DNA of 7,603 nt from Pseudomonadales bacterium (GTDB lineage: Bacteria; Pseudomonadota; Gammaproteobacteria; Pseudomonadales; Moraxellaceae): NCBI GenBank assembly GCA_013043915.1, contig JABEVH010000178.1, forward strand, positions 1-7,603, read 5' to 3'. The translations under genes and the position numbers were made by a program. The notes beneath the pieces are model-generated. The model had not been told where the DNA came from. It did no database searches and worked only from the letters and a program-made list of their open reading frames with translations. Below are positions 1-5,896 of the stretch, in pieces (position 1 is the stretch's first letter; every line of letters starts with the position of its first letter).

Positions 1-182
1 GCAATTATTTAGGGCGCAAGCATGGAAGCAATAACAAATCTAGTTCGCACGCAGTTTTTAACATTAAGCTGCATATTCAAAACCGTCCGCTTGACCCCCC
101 TGCTGGTGCAATGCTGGTTCGGAACTCACCTAGCAAGGGGAATGCGCGGACAAGTGTTCATAGAGGTATATAACTACCGCAA
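1..182. other. Left-edge stretch with no supportable gene
   Basis: I see no credible gene here. The longest plus-strand open frame (22-285) gives a Cys/Trp/Tyr-rich protein with no recognisable motif and overlaps the regulatory region before the TetR gene. A minus-strand start at 21-23 runs into a stop after four codons. The stretch contains a 7-base direct repeat TGCTGGT at 101-107 and 112-118 and the small palindrome GTTCGGAAC at 117-125. It may be the intergenic region between the TetR gene and a gene beyond the left edge, but that cannot be shown from this window. Confidence 0.5.
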
Positions 183-198
183 TTGGGTGATCACCCAA
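183..198. promoter_or_regulatory. Perfect 16-bp palindrome, candidate TetR-family operator
   Basis: TTGGGTGATCACCCAA is a perfect inverted repeat with 8-base arms and no spacer. It lies 77 bp upstream of the proposed TetR start, where a TetR dimer would be expected to bind for autoregulation or to control a divergent gene. The lack of a loop or a T-tract argues against a terminator. That it is the operator of this particular regulator is inference. Confidence 0.5.
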
Positions 199-203
199 CA
201 ATA

Positions 204-216
204 TGAACATTGTTCA
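204..216. promoter_or_regulatory. 13-bp palindrome, second candidate operator
   Basis: TGAACA-T-TGTTCA is a perfect inverted repeat around one central base. Its centre is about 19-20 bp from the centre of the 16-bp palindrome, close to two helical turns, so two dimers could sit on the same face of the DNA. It overlaps the possible -35 box at 210-215. A further half-site TGTTCA lies at 155-160. The two palindromes differ in sequence, so they may bind different proteins. Confidence 0.4.
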
Positions 217-239
217 CATTATTGGTATTCATGTATCAT
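210..239 (+). promoter_or_regulatory. Possible sigma-70-type promoter for the TetR gene
   Basis: A weak -35-like TTGTTC (210-215) is followed after 18 bp by a good -10-like TATCAT (234-239, five of six consensus positions). This would start transcription around 246, giving a leader of about 30 bases to the ATG at 275. The 13-bp palindrome overlaps the -35 box, which would suit repression. A second -10-like TATAAC lies at 169-174 but has no convincing -35. Promoter calls by eye in AT-rich DNA are weak. Confidence 0.3.
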
Positions 240-274
240 ATGTCAATACTCAGGAAAAGCAGTCCATCCGTATC

Positions 275-901
275 ATGATATGTAAGCGACGCGCCCCAAC
301 GCAGGTTCGCAGCAAAGAACTGGTCACTTCTCTGCTGCTAACTGCCAAACGTCTAATCGGAGCCAAGGGTTATGATGCCGTCAGCATGCGTGAAATTTCT
401 AAAGCTGCTGGCATATCAGCCAGCGCCATCTACCAATATTTCAACGACAAGGATGCCTTGTTATCTGAACTGGTCTCGCACTACTACGGCTTGACGTTTC
501 AGATGACTGAAGGACTAGCCGCTCGTGCACAATCCCTTGAGGATCTTGAGCCGTTGCTGGATGAAGCCATTCGATTTATTTACAGTTATTTTCGTCAGGA
601 TAGTGATTTAGTGGCCATCTGGAGCGCCGTACTTTCTACCCCTTCCTTGACCGCACTTGAGGTCCAGGACTGCATGAAAAATGCTGATGTCATTATCCAT
701 CGCATCATTGAACTCAGACCCAGGCTTCAACCTGAAACACTGCGTCCCCTGATGATGCTTATGGTGCATGTGCTTACTGTTACTGTTCGTCTGGCCTTAT
801 TTTCAGACGAACCTACCGCTGAGTCTTTATTGACTGAATTTTCTGCACTGTTTGCAGCTCGCCTGCATCAACTGACCGCGGAGATGTCAGTGAATCAGTA
901 A
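275..901 (+). CDS. TetR/AcrR-family transcriptional regulator
   Basis: A 208-residue protein of typical TetR length. The N-terminal helix-turn-helix covers about residues 15-63 and carries the family signature: a KGYDAVSMREIS stretch, then AAGIS-SAIYQYFNDKDALL as turn, recognition helix and the tyrosine/phenylalanine-rich end. The remainder is a helical, low-conservation ligand and dimerisation domain. It should bind palindromic DNA as a dimer and release it on ligand binding; the ligand cannot be read from the sequence. I chose the ATG at 275 because the HTH then starts at a normal distance from the N terminus. The frame is open back to an ATG at 203, but the extra 24 residues are unlike the family and cross the 13-bp palindrome. 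The nearest AGGA (252-255) is about 19 bases from the ATG, so the ribosome site is poor. No target gene is adjacent on the plus strand in an obvious way; autoregulation through 183-216 is inference. Confidence 0.85.
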   Translation: MICKRRAPTQVRSKELVTSLLLTAKRLIGAKGYDAVSMREISKAAGISASAIYQYFNDKDALLSELVSHYYGLTFQMTEGLAARAQSLEDLEPLLDEAIRFIYSYFRQDSDLVAIWSAVLSTPSLTALEVQDCMKNADVIIHRIIELRPRLQPETLRPLMMLMVHVLTVTVRLALFSDEPTAESLLTEFSALFAARLHQLTAEMSVNQ

Positions 902-1120
902 GCCCCTTTGTCATGAAAACGAATGGATGTCAATTTCCGAACAGAATAGGTGACCGGCGTTAGCTCCCTAGCCTAGATAATGCACTTGGTGTTCTACCGA
1001 ACTGACTGACCTAACTACAGCGACCATATTAGCTAGCAACAGGCCCATTCCGCATAGTCAGAGCCTGTAATAGCAACTCCGGTTGCCGAACAACCATCTA
1101 CCCAACAGCAGGAAGCCGTC
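902..1120. other. 219-bp gap between tetR-like gene and DUF883 gene
   Basis: No gene is supportable here. It holds two inverted repeats: ACAGGC (1039-1044) with GCCTGT (1063-1068) around an 18-base loop, and GCAAC-TCCG-GTTGC (1073-1086). A -10-like GATAAT lies at 976-981 without a convincing -35. The region probably contains the promoter and 5' leader of the three-gene group beginning at 1121. No T-tract terminator for the TetR gene is visible. Confidence 0.4.
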
Positions 1121-1507
1121 ATGCACATCGAAAAAAACGTCGCCGAATCCTTAGCCAACGGACACGATGAAATCGCCCATCACACTCGGGGTTCTGATCA
1201 TGCTGGCATCGGTGCCTCGCGTGAATTTCACAATATCATAGCCGACATTGAAGACCTTGTTGCCGAAGCTACCTCACTCTCAGGTGAAGACTTCACCGGT
1301 GTCGCCACTCAAGTCAGCAGACTGCTCTCCTCTGCCAAAGAATCCATGGAAGCATTCAGCAACACCGTCAACAAGCGTGCCCACAAGACCGTTGCCTCCG
1401 TCGATCATTACGTGCACGAACAACCATGGACTGCCATCGGCGTTGGGGTAGGTTTGGGTGCTGCTAGTGGCTTGCTGCTAGGGCATTTACTAGCTCGCCG
1501 CTCATAA
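1121..1507 (+). CDS. DUF883 (ElaB/YqjD/YgaM-like) tail-anchored inner-membrane protein
   Basis: A 128-residue protein. Residues 1-100 are hydrophilic and predicted helical, with heptad-like spacing in about 35-85. The C terminus carries the DUF883 hallmark: VHEQPWTAIGVGVG (about 98-111), then a Gly/Ala/Leu-rich membrane helix (about 104-124) ending in ARRS. In E. coli, YqjD and its paralogues ElaB and YgaM are C-terminally anchored in the inner membrane, are induced in stationary phase, and YqjD binds ribosomes through its N terminus; transferring that role here is inference. The start is supported by GCAGGA seven bases before the ATG. It is the first of three plus-strand genes in the yqjD-yqjE-yqjK order. 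The N-terminal half is probably poorly conserved, so the family call rests on the C-terminal third. Confidence 0.85.
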   Translation: MHIEKNVAESLANGHDEIAHHTRGSDHAGIGASREFHNIIADIEDLVAEATSLSGEDFTGVATQVSRLLSSAKESMEAFSNTVNKRAHKTVASVDHYVHEQPWTAIGVGVGLGAASGLLLGHLLARRS

Positions 1508-1537
1508 GCCAACCCATATCTACCTAGGACGACTCTC

Positions 1538-1972
1538 GTGGAAACATCGGATGCTTCGGTACAACCTCCTCCCCTTAAGCCGAATGCCAACGCCATTTTC
1601 ACGCTGAAAGCTATCTGCCGGATGCACGCGGTTGGTGGCCTGTTGACGGGCCAGGCCGCCCTGCTCGGGCAACTGTGTTTTATTGAATGGAAAGAAGAGA
1701 AAAACCGCCTGCTGAAAATGCAGCTCATCATTCTGATTGGCTTTGCCTGCCTGCTCTGCGTCATGCTATTTGTCGGCGCATTGATGCTGGTGCTGAGCTG
1801 GAGAACTATCTACTACGTGCCCACGGCAGCATCCTTGATCGCTATGTATGGTCTTGGTTTTTGGCTAGCATGGAGCCACTTTTGGAAAATATCAGCTCAG
1901 AGCGACCAAGCATTCGCTGCCTCTCGAGCTGAACTCGTCGCCAGTATCAACCTGCTGAAGAACCAACTATGA
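1538..1972 (+). CDS. YqjE-like phage-holin superfamily (DUF1469/Phage_holin_3_6) membrane protein
   Basis: A 144-residue protein with two membrane helices at about 62-87 and 92-113, preceded by an amphipathic segment with a charged WKEEKNR (51-57) and followed by a cytoplasmic helix with FAASRAEL (126-133). This is the usual layout of the DUF1469/YqjE family, which is placed in the phage holin 3_6 superfamily although no lytic role is established for the chromosomal members. The start is GTG at 1538 with TAGGA about eight bases upstream. It begins 30 bp after the DUF883 gene, the same order as yqjD-yqjE in E. coli, and its TGA overlaps the next ATG (ATGA at 1969-1972). The N-terminal 20 residues are proline-rich, and a later start is possible. 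The function is unknown; a stress-linked envelope role is inferred from the neighbour. Confidence 0.8.
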   Translation: METSDASVQPPPLKPNANAIFTLKAICRMHAVGGLLTGQAALLGQLCFIEWKEEKNRLLKMQLIILIGFACLLCVMLFVGALMLVLSWRTIYYVPTAASLIAMYGLGFWLAWSHFWKISAQSDQAFAASRAELVASINLLKNQL

Positions 1973-2298
1973 ATGCTAGCCCTCAGATACCCCTTTGCTC
2001 ACAACGGCAGGCCCTCGTCGAGCAACTGCGTTCCCAGCGCGAACTGATCAATGGTCAGCTTGAAGCCCAACCACGAATAAACCGTGACTTCCCGCGCAGC
2101 TTGACGGTGCGTTTTCTGCTTCATGACCCTGACCGCAGCGCGCAAGCTATCACCGAACTAACTACCATGCTACTAGGTGACCGCCTGCGCAAAACGAGCC
2201 GCATCCTCATTATTCTGTTGCACACACTCCGTATGCTGGGGCGCAAAATTCACCCAATTGCGCGAGAAGCACCTGGATTTATCCATGGGGATGTTTAG
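1969..2298 (+). CDS. Unassigned small basic protein in the yqjK position
   Basis: A 109-residue, Arg/Leu-rich protein. I do not recognise a family with certainty. Residues 8-31 form a charged helix (SQRQALVEQLRSQRELINGQ), somewhat like the QI-QQR helix at the start of E. coli YqjK. Residues 77-90 are hydrophobic but interrupted by Arg and His, so a true membrane span is doubtful; an amphipathic peripheral helix is more likely. The start is set by the four-base ATGA overlap with the YqjE-like gene, which implies translational coupling. The gene ends at an amber codon (TAG, 2296-2298), and the same frame stays open for 31 more codons to a TGA at 2392-2394, so a longer ancestral or read-through form is conceivable. 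By position it is a third member of the yqjD-yqjE-yqjK type cassette; orthology to YqjK is unproven. Confidence 0.65.
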   Translation: MNASPQIPLCSQRQALVEQLRSQRELINGQLEAQPRINRDFPRSLTVRFLLHDPDRSAQAITELTTMLLGDRLRKTSRILIILLHTLRMLGRKIHPIAREAPGFIHGDV

Positions 2299-2394
2299 CA
2301 CCAAGAGGTTGACGTGCAAGCACCCGTGCCGGAAAACCTGACTCAGGAGGCTGGACATACCCAGCAAACACATGACATGCAAACCAAACGCTGA
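2299..2394 (+). other. In-frame open extension behind the amber stop of the 1969-2298 gene
   Basis: Directly after the TAG the same frame continues for 31 codons to TGA (2392-2394), coding a hydrophilic Gln/Pro/Glu/Thr-rich tail. Inside it a GTG at 2314 is preceded by AAGAGG (2303-2308) at a five-base distance, a good ribosome site for a 26-codon small ORF. Three readings are open: a gene shortened by a nonsense mutation, a small separate ORF, or chance. An open stretch of this length is not rare by chance, so confidence is low. Confidence 0.25.
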
Positions 2395-2426
2395 TTTTTA
2401 ATAGGTTGATCTGGATGGGAATCAGC
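2390..2426 (-). terminator. Weak stem at the convergent junction, possible terminator
   Basis: GCTGATT (2390-2396) pairs with AATCAGC (2420-2426), a 7-bp stem with a 23-base loop. It spans nearly the whole gap between the convergent transcripts and touches the TAG of hisD. The sequence after it on the minus strand (GTTTGGTTTGC) has only a broken T-tract. The long loop and modest GC make it a poor intrinsic terminator; Rho-dependent termination is as likely. Confidence 0.2.
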
Positions 2427-3730
2427 TAATCCTGAATTCTGAACTCTGCAGAGCGTGCATGGGCCTCTAAGCCTTCGGCTCTGGCTAAGGTAGAGGCTAA
2501 ATGCCCCAGTTTTGTCGCCGCGGCCTGACTGACTGAAATCAAACTGCTACGCTTCTGAAAGTCATAAACGCCTAGCGGTGATGAAAACCTTGCGGAACCT
2601 GATGTCGGCAGAACGTGATTAGGGCCGGCACAATAATCTCCGAGAGCCTCCGGGGTATGGATGCCCAAAAAAATCGCACCCGCATGTCGCACTCCAGGCA
2701 GCAAGCTCTCCGCATCAACACAGGCCAGCTGCAAATGCTCAGGAGCGATTCGATTAATCAATCGCAAGGCGCTTTCCCGGTCAGGCACCTGTATCAATGC
2801 AGCACGAGACTGCAGGGAGGCTTCAATAATGGAGCGTCGCTGCATACCTGGCAAAAGTTGGCGCATGGCCCGTTCTACCGCATCTAAAACACGAACATCT
2901 TCACTGATCAACAAAGACTGCGCTTGCTCATCATGTTCAGCTTGAGAAAACAGATCCATGGCCAACCACGCAGCAGGAGCACTGGCATCGGCAAATACTA
3001 AAATCTCGGAAGGTCCGGCGATCATATCAATGCCAACCTGACCGAATACCTGGCGTTTAGCCGTTGCCACATAGATATTGCCAGGCCCCACGATCTTATC
3101 AACAGCCGGCACCACTGCCGTACCATAAGCCAAGGCAGCTACTGCTTGTGCACCACCAATCCTGAATACCCGGTCCACACCCGCCACATGCGCCGCTGCC
3201 AGTACCCAGGGATTGACATCTCCCCCAGGCGTAGGCACCACCATGATGATTTCACCTACACCAGCAACTCGCGCCGGTATAGCATTCATCAAGACTGACG
3301 AAGGGTAAGCTGCCTTACCGCCGGGCACATAAATGCCTACACGATCCAAGGCCGTAATCTGCTGCCCAAGCCAGGTACCGTCAGCTTCCTGATAACGCCA
3401 GGATGCTTGTCGCTGTTGTTCATGGTAATGGCGAATACGGTCTGCAGCCTGTTGCAAGGCTTCTATACCACCAGGAGGCAGGCTATGCAGAGCGGTTTCC
3501 CAAGCTGATGCCGGAATCTCCAGATCCGCTGCTGAAGCAAGGCTTAATCTATCAAACTTTGCCGTCAGATCCAGGAGGGCGGCATCGCCTTCGACACGCA
3601 CACGCGTGATCATGGCGCGCACCTGCTCTTCTACATCGAACTGACGGTGCTCCTGCACATGACCTAGTTCACGCATCTGATCTTCAAAATCAGACGACTG
3701 GCTGTCTAAACGACGCAGCACCCAACTCAT
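2426..3730 (-). CDS. hisD: Histidinol dehydrogenase
   Basis: A 434-residue zinc enzyme, full length for the family. It oxidises L-histidinol to L-histidine in two NAD-dependent steps, the last reactions of histidine synthesis, in the cytoplasm. The zinc ligands are all visible: Gln263 and His266 in SQAEHDEQ, Asp365 in GDYCAGPNH, and His424 in LEAHARS. The catalytic Glu331-His332 pair lies in IAPEHLQL. The nucleotide-binding region includes VGIYVPGG (131-138), GGAQAVAALAYGT (192-204) and DKIVGPGN (211-218). The ATG at 3730 lies five bases after the hisG stop, with GGAGAG just upstream inside the end of hisG. It is the last gene of the minus-strand operon; hisC, which follows hisD in Pseudomonas, is not here. 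A bulged hairpin lies in its 3' end at 2463-2497. Confidence 0.97.
   Translation of the reverse strand: MSWVLRRLDSQSSDFEDQMRELGHVQEHRQFDVEEQVRAMITRVRVEGDAALLDLTAKFDRLSLASAADLEIPASAWETALHSLPPGGIEALQQAADRIRHYHEQQRQASWRYQEADGTWLGQQITALDRVGIYVPGGKAAYPSSVLMNAIPARVAGVGEIIMVVPTPGGDVNPWVLAAAHVAGVDRVFRIGGAQAVAALAYGTAVVPAVDKIVGPGNIYVATAKRQVFGQVGIDMIAGPSEILVFADASAPAAWLAMDLFSQAEHDEQAQSLLISEDVRVLDAVERAMRQLLPGMQRRSIIEASLQSRAALIQVPDRESALRLINRIAPEHLQLACVDAESLLPGVRHAGAIFLGIHTPEALGDYCAGPNHVLPTSGSARFSSPLGVYDFQKRSSLISVSQAAATKLGHLASTLARAEGLEAHARSAEFRIQD
2463..2497. repeat. Bulged inverted repeat inside the 3' end of hisD
   Basis: GCCTCTA (2463-2469) pairs with TAGAGGC (2491-2497), and CCTT (2472-2475) with AAGG (2487-2490), leaving a two-base bulge and an 11-base loop: 11 bp of stem in all. 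It lies in codons for the segment around residues 411-422 of HisD, so it may be a by-product of the coding sequence. In either strand's RNA it would be a stable hairpin and might protect or end a transcript. No T-tract follows. Confidence 0.35.
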
Positions 3731-3735
3731 CTAAG

Positions 3736-4371
3736 TTACTCTCCGCTCATTGCAACCGCTGCTTCCAGCTGATCAATCAGGGGCTGTATACTCGCATGCT
3801 GACGACGCATGGATGCCTTGTTGATAATCAGCCTCGAACTGATCGTAGCGATCAGTTCTTTAGGTTCCAGACCATTTTCAGTCAGGGTTTTTCCTGTATC
3901 CACCACATCGACAATACGATCAGCCAACCCCATCAACGGCGCCAGCTCCATCGATCCATAGAGCTTAATAAGATCCACCTGCTGACCTTTGGAGGCATAC
4001 CAAGCCCTCGCGATGTTGACAAACTTGGTCGCTATGCGCAACCGTCCTTGCAGAGCACGTTCATCAACAGGGCCCGCCACCATCAATCGGCACCGGGCTA
4101 TACACAAGTCCAGAGGCTCATAGACACCATCAGCTCCATGTTCCATAAGTACGTCCTTGCCTGCCACCCCAAGATCAGCGGCACCATTTTCCACATAGGT
4201 AGGAACATCCGTGGCACGTATGATCACGATACGCACATCATCACGGGTCGTCGGGAAAATAAGTTTGCGACTGCGCTCGGGATCTTCCAGCAACTTAATA
4301 CCTGCTGTAGCCAGCAAGGGTAAAGTGTCCTGCAGAATACGTCCTTTGGACAAAGCCAGGGTCAAACTCAT
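3736..4371 (-). CDS. hisG: ATP phosphoribosyltransferase catalytic subunit, short form
   Basis: A 211-residue protein, the short HisG type that lacks the C-terminal ACT-like regulatory domain of the roughly 300-residue long form. It joins ATP and PRPP, the first committed step of histidine synthesis. Visible features are LALSKGR near the N terminus (5-11), GAADLGVAGKDVL (63-75), LYGSMELAP (137-145), and the PRPP loop DVVDTGKTL (155-163). Short HisG proteins need the HisRS-like partner HisZ for activity and feedback inhibition; hisZ is not in this window and is expected elsewhere. The start is ambiguous by one codon: GTG at 4374 or ATG at 4371. I prefer the ATG, which overlaps the murA stop by one base (TGATG) and has GGCGGG seven bases upstream. 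It is followed by hisD after five bases. Confidence 0.95.
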   Translation of the reverse strand: MSLTLALSKGRILQDTLPLLATAGIKLLEDPERSRKLIFPTTRDDVRIVIIRATDVPTYVENGAADLGVAGKDVLMEHGADGVYEPLDLCIARCRLMVAGPVDERALQGRLRIATKFVNIARAWYASKGQQVDLIKLYGSMELAPLMGLADRIVDVVDTGKTLTENGLEPKELIATISSRLIINKASMRRQHASIQPLIDQLEAAVAMSGE

Positions 4372-5627
4372 CACTGCACCCGCCGTATGCGCGCACCAAG
4401 TTGCCTCAACTTCTCTTCAACACATTCATAGCCCCGGTCGATATGATAAATACGATCTACCATGGTTTCTCCCTCGGCCACTAAAGCAGCTAACACCAGA
4501 CTCATGGAGGCACGAAGATCCGTGGCCATGACAGGTGCTGCCTGTAACCTAGGAACTCCACTAACCACCGCCGTATGCCCATCCACCGCAATACGAGCAC
4601 CCAAACGATTAAGCTCTTGCACATGCATAAAACGATTTTCGAAGATAGTCTCGATAATGGTCCCGGTTCCCTGCGCAACGGCATTCAAAGCCATAAATTG
4701 CGCCTGCATATCAGTTGGAAATGCAGGGTAGGGTTGCGTGCGAAACGATACAGCATGGGGCTGATGATCCATACGCAGGCGAATCCAATCCTCTCCTGTA
4801 CTTATTTCAGCACCGGCATCCTTCAACTTCAGTAACACCGCATCCAGCAAGTCTGGTCGGGTATCGCGACAGGTAATATCTCCACGCGTCATCGCCGCAG
4901 CCACCAGATAAGAACCGGTCTCTATACGGTCAGCCACGACCCGATGTTGACAACCATGCAGGGATTTCACCCCTTGTACACGGATACAATCGGTTCCTGC
5001 GCCCTCAATCAAGGCCCCCATACGCTTGAGCATCAAAGCCAGATCAACGATTTCAGGTTCTCGGGCAGCATTTTCAAGGACGGTTTCCCCGTCAGCCAAG
5101 CACGCGGCCATCAACAGATTTTCTGTGCCTCCTACCGTAGCCATTTCAAACATGACACGTGCACCCTGCAAGCGACCGGACACGCGCGCATGCACATAAC
5201 CATTCTCAACCTGTACATCAGCCCCCATAGCCTGCAAGCCCTTGATATGCTGATCGACCGGGCGGGAACCGATGGCGCAACCTCCCGGCAGGGATACACG
5301 CGCCTCACCAAAACGAGCGACCAAAGGACCTAACACCAAAATTGAGGCCCGCATTTTCTTAACCAGCTCATAAGGAGCCAAAGCCGTAATCTGATTCCCC
5401 GCCTCTACTTCCACCGAGCAACGCTCATCAATGAGAATATCAGCCCCCAAACGCCCCAAGAGCTGAACCATGGTAGTTACATCATGCAACTGTGGGATGT
5501 TAGTCAATACCACTCTGTCCTGCGTCAGCAAGCTAGCTGCCAGCAGAGGTAACGCCGCATTTTTCGATCCTGAAATACGAACATCTCCGGATAGCCTTTG
5601 GCCACCCGCTATCAATAATTTATCCAT
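4371..5627 (-). CDS. murA: UDP-N-acetylglucosamine 1-carboxyvinyltransferase
   Basis: A 418-residue protein, the normal MurA length. It transfers enolpyruvyl from PEP to UDP-GlcNAc, the first committed step of peptidoglycan precursor synthesis, in the cytoplasm. Catalytic and binding residues are in place: Lys22-Asn23 in SGSKNAAL, the PEP/fosfomycin-reactive Cys117 in LPGGCAIGSRP, Asp306 in FPTDMQAQF, Asp370 in ATDLRAS, and Arg398 in DRGYE. With cysteine rather than aspartate at position 117 the enzyme is of the kind sensitive to fosfomycin, as a family expectation. The ATG at 5627 lies three bases after the ibaG stop and its ribosome site (GGATG or GGTTG) is weak, so coupling to ibaG translation is likely. 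Its TGA overlaps the start of hisG. The ibaG-murA-hisG-hisD order is typical of Pseudomonas-like Gammaproteobacteria. Confidence 0.98.
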   Translation of the reverse strand: MDKLLIAGGQRLSGDVRISGSKNAALPLLAASLLTQDRVVLTNIPQLHDVTTMVQLLGRLGADILIDERCSVEVEAGNQITALAPYELVKKMRASILVLGPLVARFGEARVSLPGGCAIGSRPVDQHIKGLQAMGADVQVENGYVHARVSGRLQGARVMFEMATVGGTENLLMAACLADGETVLENAAREPEIVDLALMLKRMGALIEGAGTDCIRVQGVKSLHGCQHRVVADRIETGSYLVAAAMTRGDITCRDTRPDLLDAVLLKLKDAGAEISTGEDWIRLRMDHQPHAVSFRTQPYPAFPTDMQAQFMALNAVAQGTGTIIETIFENRFMHVQELNRLGARIAVDGHTAVVSGVPRLQAAPVMATDLRASMSLVLAALVAEGETMVDRIYHIDRGYECVEEKLRQLGARIRRVQ

Positions 5628-5630
5628 CGT

Positions 5631-5882
5631 TCAACCAAACATCCGCATCTTGCGCCATTCTTCAGGAGTTAGGGTACGCATACTGACCGCATGTATGGCT
5701 CCGGATGCGATCATATCACCCAGACAGGCATAAACTCTTTGTTGTTTCTGGACAGCCCGTAACGCGTCAAACTCCTGACTGACCACGGTGACAGCCACCT
5801 TGTTGCCATCCCCTTCCACCTTGATCTCTTCCGCCAGGGGAAATCCCACTCTCAATAACTGTTCAATCTCATCGTTGGTCAC
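5631..5882 (-). CDS. ibaG: BolA-family protein, IbaG type
   Basis: An 83-residue BolA-like protein. It has the class-II KH-like fold pattern: a helix (1-12), the SGDG-like VEGDGNK turn (22-28), VTVVSQEFDALRAVQKQQRVY (31-51) and the closing IHAVSMRTLTPEEW (63-76). His64 matches the invariant BolA histidine that ligates a [2Fe-2S] cluster together with a monothiol glutaredoxin. In E. coli, IbaG lies in the same place between mlaB and murA and is linked to acid stress; the same role here is inference. The start is GTG at 5882, preceded by the very strong ribosome site AAGGGAAGGA (5888-5897), which begins in the mlaB stop codon. The short spacing to mlaB (14 bases) and murA (3 bases) places it in the operon. 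The gene name yrbA is an older synonym. Confidence 0.93.
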   Translation of the reverse strand: MTNDEIEQLLRVGFPLAEEIKVEGDGNKVAVTVVSQEFDALRAVQKQQRVYACLGDMIASGAIHAVSMRTLTPEEWRKMRMFG

Positions 5883-5896
5883 AAAAATCCTTCCCT

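Noticed and set aside
101..118. Direct repeat TGCTGGT with an 11-base period, as a possible iteron or binding-site array
   Set aside because: Only two copies of seven bases; this is expected by chance and has no supporting context such as a replication gene.
22..285. Plus-strand open frame of 87 codons at the left edge
   Set aside because: Its composition (many Cys, Trp, Tyr, His) has no protein-family look, and it runs through the palindromes and the start of the TetR gene in another frame.
1408..1764. Minus-strand open frame of 118 codons opposite the DUF883 and YqjE-like genes
   Set aside because: Shadow frame across two recognisable plus-strand genes and their spacer, with no motif of its own.
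1538..1972. The holin-superfamily gene as a sign of a prophage
   Set aside because: The DUF1469/YqjE family is chromosomal and widespread, the neighbour is DUF883 as in yqjD-yqjE, and no phage gene, integrase or attachment site is seen.
3796..4323. Plus-strand open frame of 175 codons opposite hisG
   Set aside because: It is the antisense shadow of a clearly conserved hisG; its translation has no recognisable motif.
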